Source of the DNA: Desulfomicrobium orale DSM 12838
GTDB taxonomy: Bacteria > Desulfobacterota > Desulfovibrionia > Desulfovibrionales > Desulfomicrobiaceae
DNA: 64,000 nucleotides
Direction: 5' to 3'
Assembly: GCF_001553625.1 (NCBI RefSeq)
Contig: NZ_CP014230.1
Location: 62,001 to 126,000 of the forward strand
The notes below the pieces were generated by a model. It saw only the letters and a list, made by a program, of their open reading frames with translations. It searched no databases and was not told the DNA's origin. Below, piece by piece: positions 1 to 12,298 of this stretch (position 1 is the first letter of the stretch; each line of letters begins with the position of its first letter). The translations under genes and the position numbers were made by a program.

Positions 1-276
1 CTGCGCGAACTGGGGGCCAGGGAAATTCACATGCGCGTGAGCTGTCCGCCCATCCGCTACCCCTGTTTTTACGGCATTGATTTTTCCTCCAAGGGCGAAC
101 TCATCGCGGCCAACCACTCCGTCGCCGACATCGGCCGCTATCTGGGGCTCGACAGCCTGCATTTCATCACTCTGGGCGGGCTGCTCAAGGCTGTGCGGGG
201 ACCGGAGAACTTCTGTCTGGCCTGTTTCAACGGCGACTACCCGGTGCCGCCCGGCAGTCTTGCGGGCAAGGACTAG
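1..276 (+). CDS. purF: Amidophosphoribosyltransferase, C-terminal part (5' end outside window)
   Basis: This is the C-terminal 91 residues of the enzyme that makes 5-phosphoribosylamine from PRPP and glutamine, the first committed step of purine synthesis. The reading frame is open from base 1. The stretch MRVSCPPIRYPCFYGIDF, which ends the phosphoribosyltransferase domain, is characteristic of PurF, as is the tail with the two cysteines of FCLACFNGDYP. The stop is 3 bp before kdsD, so the two genes are probably co-transcribed. Confidence 0.93.
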   Translation: MRELGAREIHMRVSCPPIRYPCFYGIDFSSKGELIAANHSVADIGRYLGLDSLHFITLGGLLKAVRGPENFCLACFNGDYPVPPGSLAGKD

Positions 277-279
277 AAG

Positions 280-1257
280 ATGGCGGAAAAATGGCTGAAC
301 AGGGCCAAAGCGGTGCTGGACACGGAAATCCAGGGACTGGCTGCGGTCCGGGACAAACTGGATGCTTCCTTTGTGCGGGCTCTGGAAATGCTTGCCGGGT
401 GTACCGGCCGGGTGGTGGTCACGGGCCTGGGCAAATCCGGCCTGGTGGGCCGAAAGATAGCCGCCACCTTCAGCAGTACCGGGACGCCCGCCTTCTTTCT
501 GCATCCGGTGGAAGGAGCCCACGGAGATCTCGGCATGATCCGCAGGGAAGACATGGTGCTGGCCATCTCCAATTCCGGAGAAACTGACGAGCTGAACAAC
601 ATTCTGCCCAGCCTGAAATCCCTGTCCGGCGGACTCGTGGCCCTGACCGGCGGGCTGGCATCGACCATGGCCAGACTGGCTGATGAGGTCATCGACACCG
701 GCGTGCCGCGCGAAGCCTGCCCTCTGGGCGTGGCACCGACAGCCAGCACCACCGCGGCTCTGGCCGTCGGGGACGCTCTGGCCGTGTGCCTCATAGACTG
801 GAAAGCCTTCGCTCTGGAAGACTTCCAGCGTTTCCATCCCGGCGGAGCCCTGGGACAACGGCTGGCCCGGAGGGCGGGCGAACTCATGCGCACCGCGGGT
901 CTGCCCGTGGCTCCTGAGGACGCATCCCTGGCCCAGGCTCTGGAAAGCCTGAACGGCGGCGGCCTGGGCTGCGTGTGCGTGCTGGATGAAAAAGCGCGGC
1001 TTGCGGGAATTCTGACCGACGGCGATGTGCGCCGTCTGGTCTGTGCGGGGCGTCTGAACATGGACGCGGCCGTGGTCTCGGTCATGAACCGCTCCCCTCT
1101 GCGGGCTGAACCCGGTCAACTTGCGGCGGAAGTGCTCGATCTGATGGAAGCCAGGGCCATCACCGTGCTGCCTGTGACCGATGCGGACCGGACGCTGCTG
1201 GGTATGGTGCACATGCACGACGTGCTGGGGCAGGGCCGGGTGAAATTTTCGCCATGA
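280..1257 (+). CDS. kdsD: Arabinose-5-phosphate isomerase, KdsD/KpsF family
   Basis: This 325-residue protein interconverts ribulose-5-phosphate and arabinose-5-phosphate, the first step towards Kdo for lipopolysaccharide. An N-terminal SIS sugar-isomerase domain (about residues 35-175) carries GLGKSGLVGRKIAATFSSTG and SNSGETDE, and the family motif with FHPGGALGQRL follows near residue 185. Two CBS domains fill the C-terminal part. The length matches the family. The gene starts 3 bp after purF and overlaps the next gene by ATGA. kdsB and waaA, later steps of the same pathway, lie near 38-40 kb. Confidence 0.95.
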   Translation: MAEKWLNRAKAVLDTEIQGLAAVRDKLDASFVRALEMLAGCTGRVVVTGLGKSGLVGRKIAATFSSTGTPAFFLHPVEGAHGDLGMIRREDMVLAISNSGETDELNNILPSLKSLSGGLVALTGGLASTMARLADEVIDTGVPREACPLGVAPTASTTAALAVGDALAVCLIDWKAFALEDFQRFHPGGALGQRLARRAGELMRTAGLPVAPEDASLAQALESLNGGGLGCVCVLDEKARLAGILTDGDVRRLVCAGRLNMDAAVVSVMNRSPLRAEPGQLAAEVLDLMEARAITVLPVTDADRTLLGMVHMHDVLGQGRVKFSP

Positions 1258-1774
1258 CCGCGCCCCATGTGTGCGTGCGCTGCGCAGATCTAGGGCGGAC
1301 CTGCTGCCAGCTTTCCGGCGGAGACGCGGAATTCTGTTTTCCACTGGCCGACGCGGAGCGGCGGCGGATGCTCGCGGCGGGAGCGGTGGAAGAAGCTTTT
1401 CTCCAGGTATCCAACACGCCGGCCTTTGTACGGCAGCTGTCCATGCTCCTGCCCCGATACGAAGTGGAGAAAATTTTTACGCCGCATGGCCGCCACTGGC
1501 GTCTGGCCACCACACCCGCCGGGGACTGCGTTTTTCTGAGCCGGACAGGCTGTTCTCTGGACCGGGCGGTGCGTCCCGCCTACTGCCGTCTGTTTCCTTT
1601 ATGGGTGTATGAAAACAGGCTGACCTGGTTCACGGCCGAAACCTGTCTGGCTCACCGGGAATGCGCCTCCGCCCCGGCCATGCTCGCGGCCATGAACGCC
1701 GATGCGGCGGACACCAGGGCGCTTTTCAGCCTGATGTGCGCGGAACTGGGGCTTCGGAAAACAGGGGAAACATC

Positions 1775-1778
<4 letters not shown>
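1254..1778 (+). CDS. YkgJ-type cysteine-cluster protein
   Basis: This 174-residue protein has spaced cysteines near the N-terminus (CVRCADLGRTCC) and a central CVFLSRTGCSLDRAVRPAYC segment. That is the pattern of the YkgJ/UPF0153 family, which is thought to bind a metal or Fe-S cluster. No reaction is established for the family. The start overlaps the kdsD stop by ATGA, and the stop overlaps the PBP1A start by ATGA, so it sits inside the operon. Confidence 0.8.
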
Positions 1779-4117
<2,339 letters not shown>

Positions 4118-4123
4118 AGCCGT

Positions 4124-5116
4124 ATGGACAACAAAACTCTCCGGCAGGAACTCGGGCGGATTCTGCTGCGCTCCGGACGGATCAGCCTGGAGCTCTACAA
4201 AATCATGATCCCCATCATCATTGCAGTCAAAATACTGCAGGAGCTCGACCTCATTTCCTGGCTGGCCCTGCCGCTGGAGCCGTTCATGCGTCTGGTGGGC
4301 CTGCCCGGAGAAATGGGTCTGGTCTGGGCCACGGCCATGATCAACACCACCTACGCGGCCATGATCGTCTTTGTTTCTCTGGCCGACCAGCACGCTCTGA
4401 CGGTGGCTCAGGTCACTGTGCTGTGCACCATGATCCTGGTGGCCCACTCCCTGCCCGTGGAGCTTCAGGTAGTCCGCAAATCCGGCCCGAGACTGGGTTT
4501 CCAGGCGTTTCTGCGTATTGCCGGAGCGCTGTTGCTGGGCTGGATGCTGGCCCGGGCTTACACTTGGGGCGGCTGGCTTCAGGAGGCCAATACGCTTCTC
4601 TGGCAGCCGGAACCGGAAGAAGCGGGCCTGCTGGACTGGGGGCTTGGGCAGCTTCAGAATCTGGGCATGATTTTCGTCATCATCACGGCGCTGAACATCA
4701 TCATGAGCGTACTCACGGCCATGGGCCTCACGACCCTGTGCGTACGGATTCTCTCTCCCGTGCTGCGTATGCTGGGCATCGGCTCCGAAGCCGGAACCCT
4801 GACCATCGTGGGCATGGTCATGGGGCTGTCCTACGGCGGCGGCATGATCATGCACGAGGCGCATTCGGGTCAGGTGCCGGACAAGGACATCTTTTCATCC
4901 TTAAGTCTCATGGGTCTGTGCCACGCCATTTTCGAGGACACCCTGCTCATGGCCGTGCTCGGCGGGCACATGTCCGGCCTGCTCTGGGGGCGGCTCGCCT
5001 TCACTCTGCTCGCCGTGGCCCTGCTGGCCCGGGCCGTGGTCTGGCTCGGAGACGGTTTCTTTTACCGCTACCTGTTCAGGCCCGTGGAAGTCTACGCGCC
5101 TCCCAAGGCCGCCTGA
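4124..5116 (+). CDS. Nucleoside-recognition (Gate) domain membrane protein
   Basis: This 330-residue polytopic membrane protein resembles the nucleoside-recognition/Gate family related to SpmA, SpmB and the core of FeoB and nucleoside carriers. Hydrophobic helices alternate with short loops. Two similar halves are visible, each with a Gate-like region (WATAMINTTYAAMIVF near residue 66, and GMVMGLSYGGGMIMHEA near 230). The transported substrate is unknown. It begins 6 bp after the PBP1A stop and belongs to the same operon. Confidence 0.75.
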   Translation: MDNKTLRQELGRILLRSGRISLELYKIMIPIIIAVKILQELDLISWLALPLEPFMRLVGLPGEMGLVWATAMINTTYAAMIVFVSLADQHALTVAQVTVLCTMILVAHSLPVELQVVRKSGPRLGFQAFLRIAGALLLGWMLARAYTWGGWLQEANTLLWQPEPEEAGLLDWGLGQLQNLGMIFVIITALNIIMSVLTAMGLTTLCVRILSPVLRMLGIGSEAGTLTIVGMVMGLSYGGGMIMHEAHSGQVPDKDIFSSLSLMGLCHAIFEDTLLMAVLGGHMSGLLWGRLAFTLLAVALLARAVVWLGDGFFYRYLFRPVEVYAPPKAA

Positions 5117-5152
5117 ACGGCCTTTCTCCTGTAATCTCCGGATCATAACGCA

Positions 5153-6223
5153 ATGAACCAGCATACATGCACACGGCGTCTCGAAGCTCTGAAGGAACTC
5201 ATGGTCCAGCAGGATATGACTGACCTGCTGGTCACCCATCCGGCCAACCGCTTTTATCTGTCCGGCTTCGAGCTGCACGACGGCCAGTGCAATGAAAGTT
5301 CCGGCTGTCTGCTGGTACGCACGGATGGGCCGGACTGGCTGCTGACCGACGCCCGCTTCACGGAAGAGGCCCGCCGCCACTGGTCCGAGGAACATGTCCA
5401 TGTGTACGGCGCGCCACGGCTGGAAAAAATCGCCGGATTCCTGAAAAAACTGGGTGCAAAACAGTTGTGGGTGGAAACCCAGGCCATGTGTGCGGAAATG
5501 TATCTGGGGCTGGAGAAGGAACTCGATCTGTATCCGGCCCCCAAACTGGTGGAAGAGCTGCGAATGGTGAAGGACGCCGCGGAGCTGACGGCCCTGCGGG
5601 AGTCCTGCCGCCTGAACCACAGCGTGTACGCCGTGCTGGAACGAAGTGTTGCGCCCGGCATGACCGAACGGGACGTGGCCTGGCTGCTGGAGCAGGAATT
5701 CCGCCAGAACAGGGCCGAGGCACTGAGTTTTGCACCCATCGTGGGTTTTGGCCCGAACGCGGCCCTGCCGCACGCCACTCCGGGGCAGACGCGTCTGGAA
5801 CCCGAAACGCCGGTGCTCATCGACATGGGCGGACGGCTGAACGGCTATTGCTCGGATCAGACCCGGACATGGTGGATCGGCGAAAACCCGAGCGACGAGT
5901 TCCGGCGTACTCTCGATCTGGTGCAGGAAGCTCAGAGCCGGGCCATCGCCAGAATCGAGCCGGGAGCAACCACCGCCGAACTTCACGCCACGGCCAGAGA
6001 GTATTTCGCGCAGCATGGCGCGGCGGAACACTTCACGCACTCCCTCGGACATGGCATCGGACTTGAGACACATGAAGGGCCGGGAGTCGGCCCTATCCGG
6101 CCCATCGTGCTCAAACCGGGCATGGTCATCACCGTGGAGCCGGGCCTCTACTATCCCCGGTGGGGCGGCGTACGCTGGGAGCACATGGTCGCGGTCACCG
6201 AAAACGGTCATGAAGTGCTCTGA
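5153..6223 (+). CDS. M24-family aminopeptidase (Xaa-Pro peptidase type)
   Basis: This 356-residue protein has an N-terminal creatinase-like domain (about 1-130) and a C-terminal pita-bread metallopeptidase domain. The five metal ligands of M24 are in place: LIDMGG and CSDQTRTW supply two Asp, HSLGHGIG supplies His, and TVEPGLYYP and RWEHMVAV supply two Glu. It should remove N-terminal residues next to proline from cytoplasmic peptides. The size fits PepQ/YpdF-like enzymes. Its end overlaps the next gene. Confidence 0.9.
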   Translation: MNQHTCTRRLEALKELMVQQDMTDLLVTHPANRFYLSGFELHDGQCNESSGCLLVRTDGPDWLLTDARFTEEARRHWSEEHVHVYGAPRLEKIAGFLKKLGAKQLWVETQAMCAEMYLGLEKELDLYPAPKLVEELRMVKDAAELTALRESCRLNHSVYAVLERSVAPGMTERDVAWLLEQEFRQNRAEALSFAPIVGFGPNAALPHATPGQTRLEPETPVLIDMGGRLNGYCSDQTRTWWIGENPSDEFRRTLDLVQEAQSRAIARIEPGATTAELHATAREYFAQHGAAEHFTHSLGHGIGLETHEGPGVGPIRPIVLKPGMVITVEPGLYYPRWGGVRWEHMVAVTENGHEVL

Positions 6224-6479
6224 AGCGCGGTCCCGCCGGAAACGTCCTGTGCCGCCGGAAACGCGGAGCCTGACGCTTTATGCGGAAATCCCGCGCTCCA
6301 GCATCGCCCTCTACCGCTTTCTGCTGGAAGGATACGACAATCTGGCCGTCATGAGCGTGGTGGACAGGTTCCGGGCCGTGATCCGGCTGCGTTGCGCCAC
6401 CCACGCGGAAAAGACGCTGCGTGAATTTCTGGCCGCCCAGGGAGCCAGAATCTTGAACCTGCCCTGCACCACGAGATAA
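6210..6479 (+). CDS. DUF4911-domain protein
   Basis: This small protein of 89 residues matches the DUF4911 pattern: a short beta-alpha unit in which a 'RFLLEGYDNLAVMSVVDR' segment is followed by 'IRLRC' and a C-terminal LREFL helix. The function is unknown. The ATG at 6210 overlaps the peptidase gene by 14 bp, which suggests translational coupling. It is the last gene of the purF-kdsD operon. Confidence 0.65.
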   Translation: MKCSEARSRRKRPVPPETRSLTLYAEIPRSSIALYRFLLEGYDNLAVMSVVDRFRAVIRLRCATHAEKTLREFLAAQGARILNLPCTTR

Positions 6480-6637
6480 CCCGTCAGCTTTTCCCGCCGC
6501 TCCGGCAGACCGGAAAAATCATCTAGACAGCAACTGCCAGTATTCCGGAAAGCGTCTACAGCCTGCGGCAATCTCCTCCGCTACAGCGTTCTATCTCGTC
6601 GTTCCTCCAGGCATGTATCCAATGGGAGTGGAGATTT

Positions 6638-8245
6638 TCATCCGCCAACAGAATTTATTCCCCATTGAAGCGGATTATGCTCTCCGGTTTCCATCTTCTC
6701 CCGGCCATTATCCGCCATATAAACGGCCATGAATTCTTCGCGGTGCTGCAAGAGCGACTCCACCAGGCACGGATCGAAATGCCGGCCGCTCTGCTCCAGA
6801 AAGTAGTCGAATATATCCTTCCAGGGCCAAGCCTGATGGTAAACCCGGCTGCTGGCCAGGGCGTCAAACACGTCGGCCACGGCCACGATCCGCCCGTGAA
6901 TCGGAATGTCCTCCCCGGCGAGGCCCTGCGGATAGCCTTCGCCGTCCCAGCGTTCGTGATGCGTAAGAATGATCCGGGCCGCCGCGCGCATGACAGGGCT
7001 CCGGGCATGGGACAACATCTCATATCCGCGCCACACATGACTCTTGATGACTTCAAACTCTTCCGCGGTCAGATCTCCGGCCTTGTTCAGCACCGCGTCG
7101 GGAATGCCTATCTTGCCCAGGTCATGCACGGTGGAGGCAAGTTTAAGCATCTCGGCCTCTTCCTCTCCCAGGCCGTATTTCAAGGCCAGCAGGCGGGCCA
7201 GCTCCGCCACCCGGCGCACATGACCGCCCGTCTCGGCAGACCGGCACTCCACGGTTTCCGCCATGTGGTAGATGATTTCCTTCTGCGTGTCCTCGATGCC
7301 TTTGTTCAGAAACAGGTTGTCGAAGGCCAGCGAAGCGTTGGTAAAAAAAAGGGCCAGCAGATCCCGGTCTTTTTCATCCAGATTTCTGGGCGTTTCAAAA
7401 TACAGAAAATTCTCCGAGCCCGTCCTGCTTTGAAAATACCAGGCGCAGACGCCCTGCTCGCAATACAGTCCATGCGGCTCCGCCTTGGCCCTGTCCAGAG
7501 CACTGTGCACGGTATCTTCGCTTACCTGCCGCATGGGCCGGTCCACGTACCGGGAAAACTCCCCCGTGGCGGCCAGTACCGTCGGCATCCCCTGAATGCC
7601 CGAAGCGGTCAGCCCGGAAGTGTGAGAGTACATACTGTCCTTTCCGAGGCCGAGGAGCGAGGTCAGCTGGGCCAATACACCCGTCCCCAGTTTCTGCAGG
7701 GACTGGCGGCCGAAAATGTTGGAAGACGCCTCGATGATGCACCGCAACCCGCGCCGATGCTCCTCCATGGCATGGATGAGGGCGAAGCAGCGCAAAGCCG
7801 AGACAATGACCACCAGCATCTTTTCCAGGGTCAGCTCGGTCTTTTCCTTGTAGTCGTCGATGTCGTAGTCGAGAATGACCTGGGTGGCCGGAGCCTTTCC
7901 CGGCTGGCCCGTGCGCAGGATGATCCTCACGGCGCGGTTTTTCAGCTCCTCACGGATGTACCGGACCAGCAGCAGCCCGCTGTCGTCCGTCTCCATGACC
8001 ACATCCAGCAGCACGATGGCCGTGTCCGGATGGGCGGCCAGCACTTCCCTGGCCTCCGCCCCGGAATAGGCGTGCAGAAAATGAAACGCGCGGCCCTCGT
8101 ATGTCCGCCCCGACAACATGTACGCGGTCACGCCGTGCACATCGGCCTCGTCGTCAACGATCAGAATTTTCCACGGACTCTCTTCCTCCGCGGCGGGACC
8201 GGAAGGCTCTTCGTCCAGAAACAGAATTTCGTCACTGTCCGTCAT
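6638..8245 (-). CDS. Response regulator with DUF3369 and HD-GYP domains
   Basis: This 535-residue cytoplasmic response regulator is probably a cyclic-di-GMP phosphodiesterase. The receiver domain (about 25-150) has the acidic pair in ILIVDDEADVH and the phospho-acceptor Asp in VLLDVVME. A DUF3369 sensory region follows (about 160-310). The HD-GYP domain (about 330-510) keeps HDLGKIGIPD and HHERWDGEGYP, the signature residues of active members. The start MTDSDEIL overlaps the histidine kinase gene by 14 bp, so the two form a two-component pair. An upstream in-frame start at 8278 is possible but lies further inside the kinase gene. Confidence 0.92.
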   Translation of the reverse strand: MTDSDEILFLDEEPSGPAAEEESPWKILIVDDEADVHGVTAYMLSGRTYEGRAFHFLHAYSGAEAREVLAAHPDTAIVLLDVVMETDDSGLLLVRYIREELKNRAVRIILRTGQPGKAPATQVILDYDIDDYKEKTELTLEKMLVVIVSALRCFALIHAMEEHRRGLRCIIEASSNIFGRQSLQKLGTGVLAQLTSLLGLGKDSMYSHTSGLTASGIQGMPTVLAATGEFSRYVDRPMRQVSEDTVHSALDRAKAEPHGLYCEQGVCAWYFQSRTGSENFLYFETPRNLDEKDRDLLALFFTNASLAFDNLFLNKGIEDTQKEIIYHMAETVECRSAETGGHVRRVAELARLLALKYGLGEEEAEMLKLASTVHDLGKIGIPDAVLNKAGDLTAEEFEVIKSHVWRGYEMLSHARSPVMRAAARIILTHHERWDGEGYPQGLAGEDIPIHGRIVAVADVFDALASSRVYHQAWPWKDIFDYFLEQSGRHFDPCLVESLLQHREEFMAVYMADNGREKMETGEHNPLQWGINSVGG

Positions 8246-10217
8246 GACCGGCCTCTTCACAGGGGAAACGCACCACAAACGTGGTTCCGCGGCCGGGCTC
8301 GCTGCAGCAGGTCACGGAGCCGTTCAGGGTGCGGGTGACGACGTTGAACACGATATGCAGCCCCAGTCCGGTGGAACCCCTGGACCGGGCCGATGTATAG
8401 AAAGGATCGAAAATCTTGTCCTGCGCCTCGGGCGGAATCCCCCGCCCGTCATCGGAATAGCTGAGGACCAGTGCGGCCCCGTCCATCCTCACGGCAATGC
8501 GGATCACCCCGGCCTGCCCCTCGTCAAAGGCATGGGTCAGGGAATTGATCACGAAATTGGTCAGAATCTGTGAGAACGCTCCGGGATAGCTGTCGATGCA
8601 CAGATCCGCATCGCATTCCACTTCCACCCGGTGAGCGGTCTTCTTGAGTTTGGGGCGCAGACTGAGCAGGATTTCCTCCACATATTCCCGCACCATGAAC
8701 CGCCGCCGGACCTCCGAAACCTGATCCGCCGCCACCATCTTGAAGCTGCGGATCAGCTCCGAGGCCCGGTGCAGATTCAAAACGCCCATCTCCACCCCCT
8801 CCCGGGCGGAATCCAGATACGCCGTCAGATCCGAACGCTTCATCCCGCCGGTCTCGAACAGCTCACGGATATTCCGGGTCTTCTCGGCCAGGGTGGAAGA
8901 GGCCGAAAGCGCCACGCCCACAGGCGTATTGATCTCGTGAGCCACACCGGCCACCAGTCCGCCCAGAGCCGCCAGTTTCTCGGCCATGACCAGCTGGCTC
9001 TGAGCCTGCCGCAGATCGTCCAGTGCGGCCTGCAATTCCGCGTTGGCCCTGGCCAGTTCGCCCGTACGCCGGGACACGCGGTCTTCCAGCTCTGTATTCA
9101 GAATGCAGAGTTCCTCCTCGGCGCGGCGGCGCTCCCGGTCCTGATCCTCCAGACTTTCGGCCATGCGGTTGAAGGCCGCCGCCAGCCGCCCCATCTCTCC
9201 GCCCTCGCGCTCGAGGCCGGTGCGCGTGCTCAGATCTCCGGAACCCAGCCGGTCGGCGGCCGCCATCAGGCGGTTCACCCGGCGCATGATGATGAATTCC
9301 CCCACGAACCAGGCCCCGACCGCGGCCAGAACGGCGGCCAGAGCGAGCAGTACTGCATTCCGGTAAACGGCGCTCCGGGCCTTGGCCAGAGCCAGGTCCT
9401 CCGGCTGCCCGAGACGGATCATCAGATGCCTCGAAGGCGTGTCCATGAAATACATGCGCTTGAAGCTGTAGAGCCTGCGCACGCCGTCCACGCCGGTTTC
9501 CAGAAAAACCCCTTCGGCCCGCTGCCCGGACATGCGCTCGATCATCTGCGGCAAATCCGGAACCCAGGTGTATTTTTCCGTTTCCGGAAAGCGGGTCAGA
9601 CGCATGCCCGTCGCATCGGTCAGAGTGAAAACCGAACCTTCCGGCAGATGTGCATCGGCGAAAACACGGCCGAAATAATTCAGATCAAAAGAAGCCACGA
9701 GCACGCCGTGCACAGAGCCATCCTGAGCGGACACGGGCTGTGCGAATTCGATGACCACGCGGCGGGAAGGACCGGGAGCCAGATGGTACGCGCCCATGGT
9801 AAAATGCATTCCGGCCACGGATTCCTGAAAATAGCCTTCATTTTCGATGCTGGAGAGAGAGCCCGGCGGCGAGACGGCCACAATGCGGCCCGCGGCATCG
9901 GCCAGAGCCAGAGCGCAGTAGGCTCCGTTGCGGGTGAGTATTTCTTCGAGCAGCTGCTGCGCTTCACGCGGGGAGCCCTGCCGCACCTCCCGCGCTTTGG
10001 CCAGGGTGGCCAGCAGCAGCCGGGCGCTGTCCACCACATGCTCATGGTGTGCGGACATGGCCTGAATCTGGCGCAGAGCAGCGTTTTCGGCGCTGCGGAC
10101 CATGGCCTCGTGCAGGGCACGTCCGGTGAAAAGCACAATGACCAGAGCCGGCGCCATGGACACGAGTACCAGCAGGGCCAGATTGCGGCGGATGGAGGAA
10201 AAAAACGGCAGAATCAC
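8232..10217 (-). CDS. Membrane sensor histidine kinase (Cache-HAMP-HisKA-HATPase)
   Basis: This 661-residue histidine kinase has two membrane segments (about 12-32 and 280-302) bracketing a periplasmic Cache-like sensor. A HAMP linker follows (about 305-355), then a coiled coil (about 355-410). The phospho-acceptor box carries AHEINTPVGVAL, with His as the phosphorylated residue. The ATPase domain shows NFVINSLTHA (N box), YSDDGRGIP (G1) and GSTGLGLHIV (G2). It should phosphorylate the overlapping HD-GYP regulator. The signal is not evident from the sequence. Confidence 0.93.
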   Translation of the reverse strand: MILPFFSSIRRNLALLVLVSMAPALVIVLFTGRALHEAMVRSAENAALRQIQAMSAHHEHVVDSARLLLATLAKAREVRQGSPREAQQLLEEILTRNGAYCALALADAAGRIVAVSPPGSLSSIENEGYFQESVAGMHFTMGAYHLAPGPSRRVVIEFAQPVSAQDGSVHGVLVASFDLNYFGRVFADAHLPEGSVFTLTDATGMRLTRFPETEKYTWVPDLPQMIERMSGQRAEGVFLETGVDGVRRLYSFKRMYFMDTPSRHLMIRLGQPEDLALAKARSAVYRNAVLLALAAVLAAVGAWFVGEFIIMRRVNRLMAAADRLGSGDLSTRTGLEREGGEMGRLAAAFNRMAESLEDQDRERRRAEEELCILNTELEDRVSRRTGELARANAELQAALDDLRQAQSQLVMAEKLAALGGLVAGVAHEINTPVGVALSASSTLAEKTRNIRELFETGGMKRSDLTAYLDSAREGVEMGVLNLHRASELIRSFKMVAADQVSEVRRRFMVREYVEEILLSLRPKLKKTAHRVEVECDADLCIDSYPGAFSQILTNFVINSLTHAFDEGQAGVIRIAVRMDGAALVLSYSDDGRGIPPEAQDKIFDPFYTSARSRGSTGLGLHIVFNVVTRTLNGSVTCCSEPGRGTTFVVRFPCEEAGHDGQ

Positions 10218-10405
10218 GAGCCCTCCCTCTCCGGTTCGGTTCGCTTCTCAGCCGTAAGCATGGGGAAACACAACCCGGCCATGAAACTGAAGTTCGGGAG
10301 AGGTTCCGGAGAAACTACCCGTCCCGCCGCACGGATGCAAGGGCCTTGGCTCAAAGACTCCGGCAGCGCCGCCCTGCGGGATCAAGTACGCCGGAGAAAC
10401 GGCGC

Positions 10406-10442
10406 AAAAAAGCCCCGCTCCGAAAATATGCCGGAGCGGGGC
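10406..10442 (-). terminator. Rho-independent terminator after the Na/Pi cotransporter gene
   Basis: A perfect 11-bp stem (10412-10422 with 10432-10442, GCCCCGCTCCG and its complement) encloses a 9-nt loop. On the minus strand it is followed by six T. It lies 23 bp beyond the stop of the cotransporter gene. Confidence 0.85.
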
Positions 10443-10464
10443 GATATGCCGCGCGGCCTGTACT

Positions 10465-12138
10465 TCAGCGGTTTCTGGTCACGGTTCTGGCGATGGTGTA
10501 GCAGTGGTCACCGATCTTCTCCAGCCGGGCCAGCAGATTGATGAAGGCAAGCCCGCCCTCGATACCGCATTTGCCGACCTTGAGCCGTTCGATATGCGCG
10601 TCGCGCATTCTCTCCCGCATGGCGTCGATGACTTCCTCGGCCTTGCCCGCCTCTTCCAGCAGATTCTCAGGTTCATTCTCAAGGCCGTGCATGGTCATTT
10701 TCAGAAACTCATCCACCCTGGCCGAAATGTTGTAAAAATCGATCCAGGCGTCTTCTGAAAAATTGAGCTCCTTCTCCACAATCTCCTCGCACAGAAGACC
10801 CAGCACCTCCACCGCGTCACCGATACGTTCCAGGGTATTGGCCAGACGCATCTGGGCCGAGATTTCCGCCGAATCCTCTTCGTTGAGCCCGGTCTGCATG
10901 ACTTTGGCCAGAAAAGTGGTGATGAGCTTGTGCATCTCGTCGATATGATTTTCAAAACGCTGCCGTCTGCGGATGGTCTGCGGATCGCGCTTTTCCAGAC
11001 ATTCCAGAGCATTCAGATAAGCCTCGTGCACAATCCGGGACATGCGTTGCAGCTCGCCCCTGGTCCGGGCCAGGGCCGCCACGCTGTTGTCCTCCGCATT
11101 GGGCTCGAAAACCGGCAGGCGGAACAGCTCATCTCCCTCACTTCTGTCCCTGGGAGACAAAAGGATGGCAACCCTGATCAGAAAGGGGAGGAAAATGAGG
11201 AAAATCAGGGCATTCACGAGGTTGAACAGCGTATGACCGTTGGCCAGATAGCGGGCCATGTACGGATATTCCCCACCGGCCTGCACATCCCAGGCATGTC
11301 CTCCGGCCATCATGAGGGTGACCCATTCGATGCCACGCAGGAACCACGGAAAAATGAGCAGCATCATGCACACTCCGAACACGTTGAACATGGTGTGTGC
11401 CCTGGCTGCACGGTAGGCGTTGATGCTGGCGGAACCGATGGTGGCGAGCTCGGCGGTGATGGTGGTGCCGATGTTTTCTCCCAGAATGAGGGCCATGGCC
11501 GCCGGGAATCCTATCAGCCCCTGGGTGGCGAAGGCCATGGTCAGGCCGATGGTGGCCGAGGACGACTGTACCACGATGGTCAGGCCGGCACCCGTGGCCA
11601 CGCACAGCAGCAGCCCGCCCACGGTGGAAGCATCGAATCTGGTGAAAAACGAGATGAAGGCCGGATCGGAGCGCAGGGGCTTGAGGCCGTCGCCCATGAC
11701 GGTCATGCCGAAGAAAAGGAGGCCGAACCCGAGAATGATTTCACCGAGATAGCGATATTTCTTGCGCGTGCCGAAATAATTGAGCGGCACCCCGATGGCG
11801 ATGGCCGGCAGGGCCAGATCCGAAAGTTTGAAAGCGATGAGCTGGGCCGTCATGGTCGTGCCCACGTTGCACCCCAGGATGACGCCGACGGCCTGGGTCA
11901 GGGTCATGAGCCCGGCGCTGACAAAACTGATCAGCATGACCGTGGTGGCCGAGGAGGACTGGACCATGGCCGTGACCGCCGCGCCCGTGGCGAACCCCAC
12001 CAGACGGTTGTCGGAGACGGCTTTCAGAATGTTGCGGATGCGGTTGCCCGCGGCCATCTGCAAGCCTTCGGTCATGAGTTTCATGCCCAGCACAAAAAGA
12101 CCGAGGCCGCCGAGAGTCTGAATAAGGACATGAATCAT
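10465..12138 (-). CDS. Na/Pi-cotransporter family protein with PhoU-like tail
   Basis: This 557-residue protein has an N-terminal membrane domain of two inverted Na/Pi (PF02690) repeats, with QSSSATTVMLISFV near residue 55 and QSSSATIGLTMAFA near 195. The C-terminal 180 residues are helical and PhoU-like. Family members use the sodium gradient to move phosphate across the inner membrane. The start MIHVLIQTLGGLGLFVLG is chosen because the repeat begins directly after it. The open frame extends to 12312 but would add an unrelated hydrophilic leader. The gene is divergent from the permease gene. Confidence 0.9.
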   Translation of the reverse strand: MIHVLIQTLGGLGLFVLGMKLMTEGLQMAAGNRIRNILKAVSDNRLVGFATGAAVTAMVQSSSATTVMLISFVSAGLMTLTQAVGVILGCNVGTTMTAQLIAFKLSDLALPAIAIGVPLNYFGTRKKYRYLGEIILGFGLLFFGMTVMGDGLKPLRSDPAFISFFTRFDASTVGGLLLCVATGAGLTIVVQSSSATIGLTMAFATQGLIGFPAAMALILGENIGTTITAELATIGSASINAYRAARAHTMFNVFGVCMMLLIFPWFLRGIEWVTLMMAGGHAWDVQAGGEYPYMARYLANGHTLFNLVNALIFLIFLPFLIRVAILLSPRDRSEGDELFRLPVFEPNAEDNSVAALARTRGELQRMSRIVHEAYLNALECLEKRDPQTIRRRQRFENHIDEMHKLITTFLAKVMQTGLNEEDSAEISAQMRLANTLERIGDAVEVLGLLCEEIVEKELNFSEDAWIDFYNISARVDEFLKMTMHGLENEPENLLEEAGKAEEVIDAMRERMRDAHIERLKVGKCGIEGGLAFINLLARLEKIGDHCYTIARTVTRNR

Positions 12139-12298
12139 GCGTAATCCTTGGCTGTGGTGAGAGGGCTTTACGGCACCGCAAAATCCGCATTTCTTTAGAC
12201 CATCTTGTCCGCCAAGAAAAGTTTTTTCCATTCCAAAGGCTTCAAAGCGGGCCGCCTCCGGCTTGACCCCCGGAAACGGGCGTGCCAAGCAGCCGCCC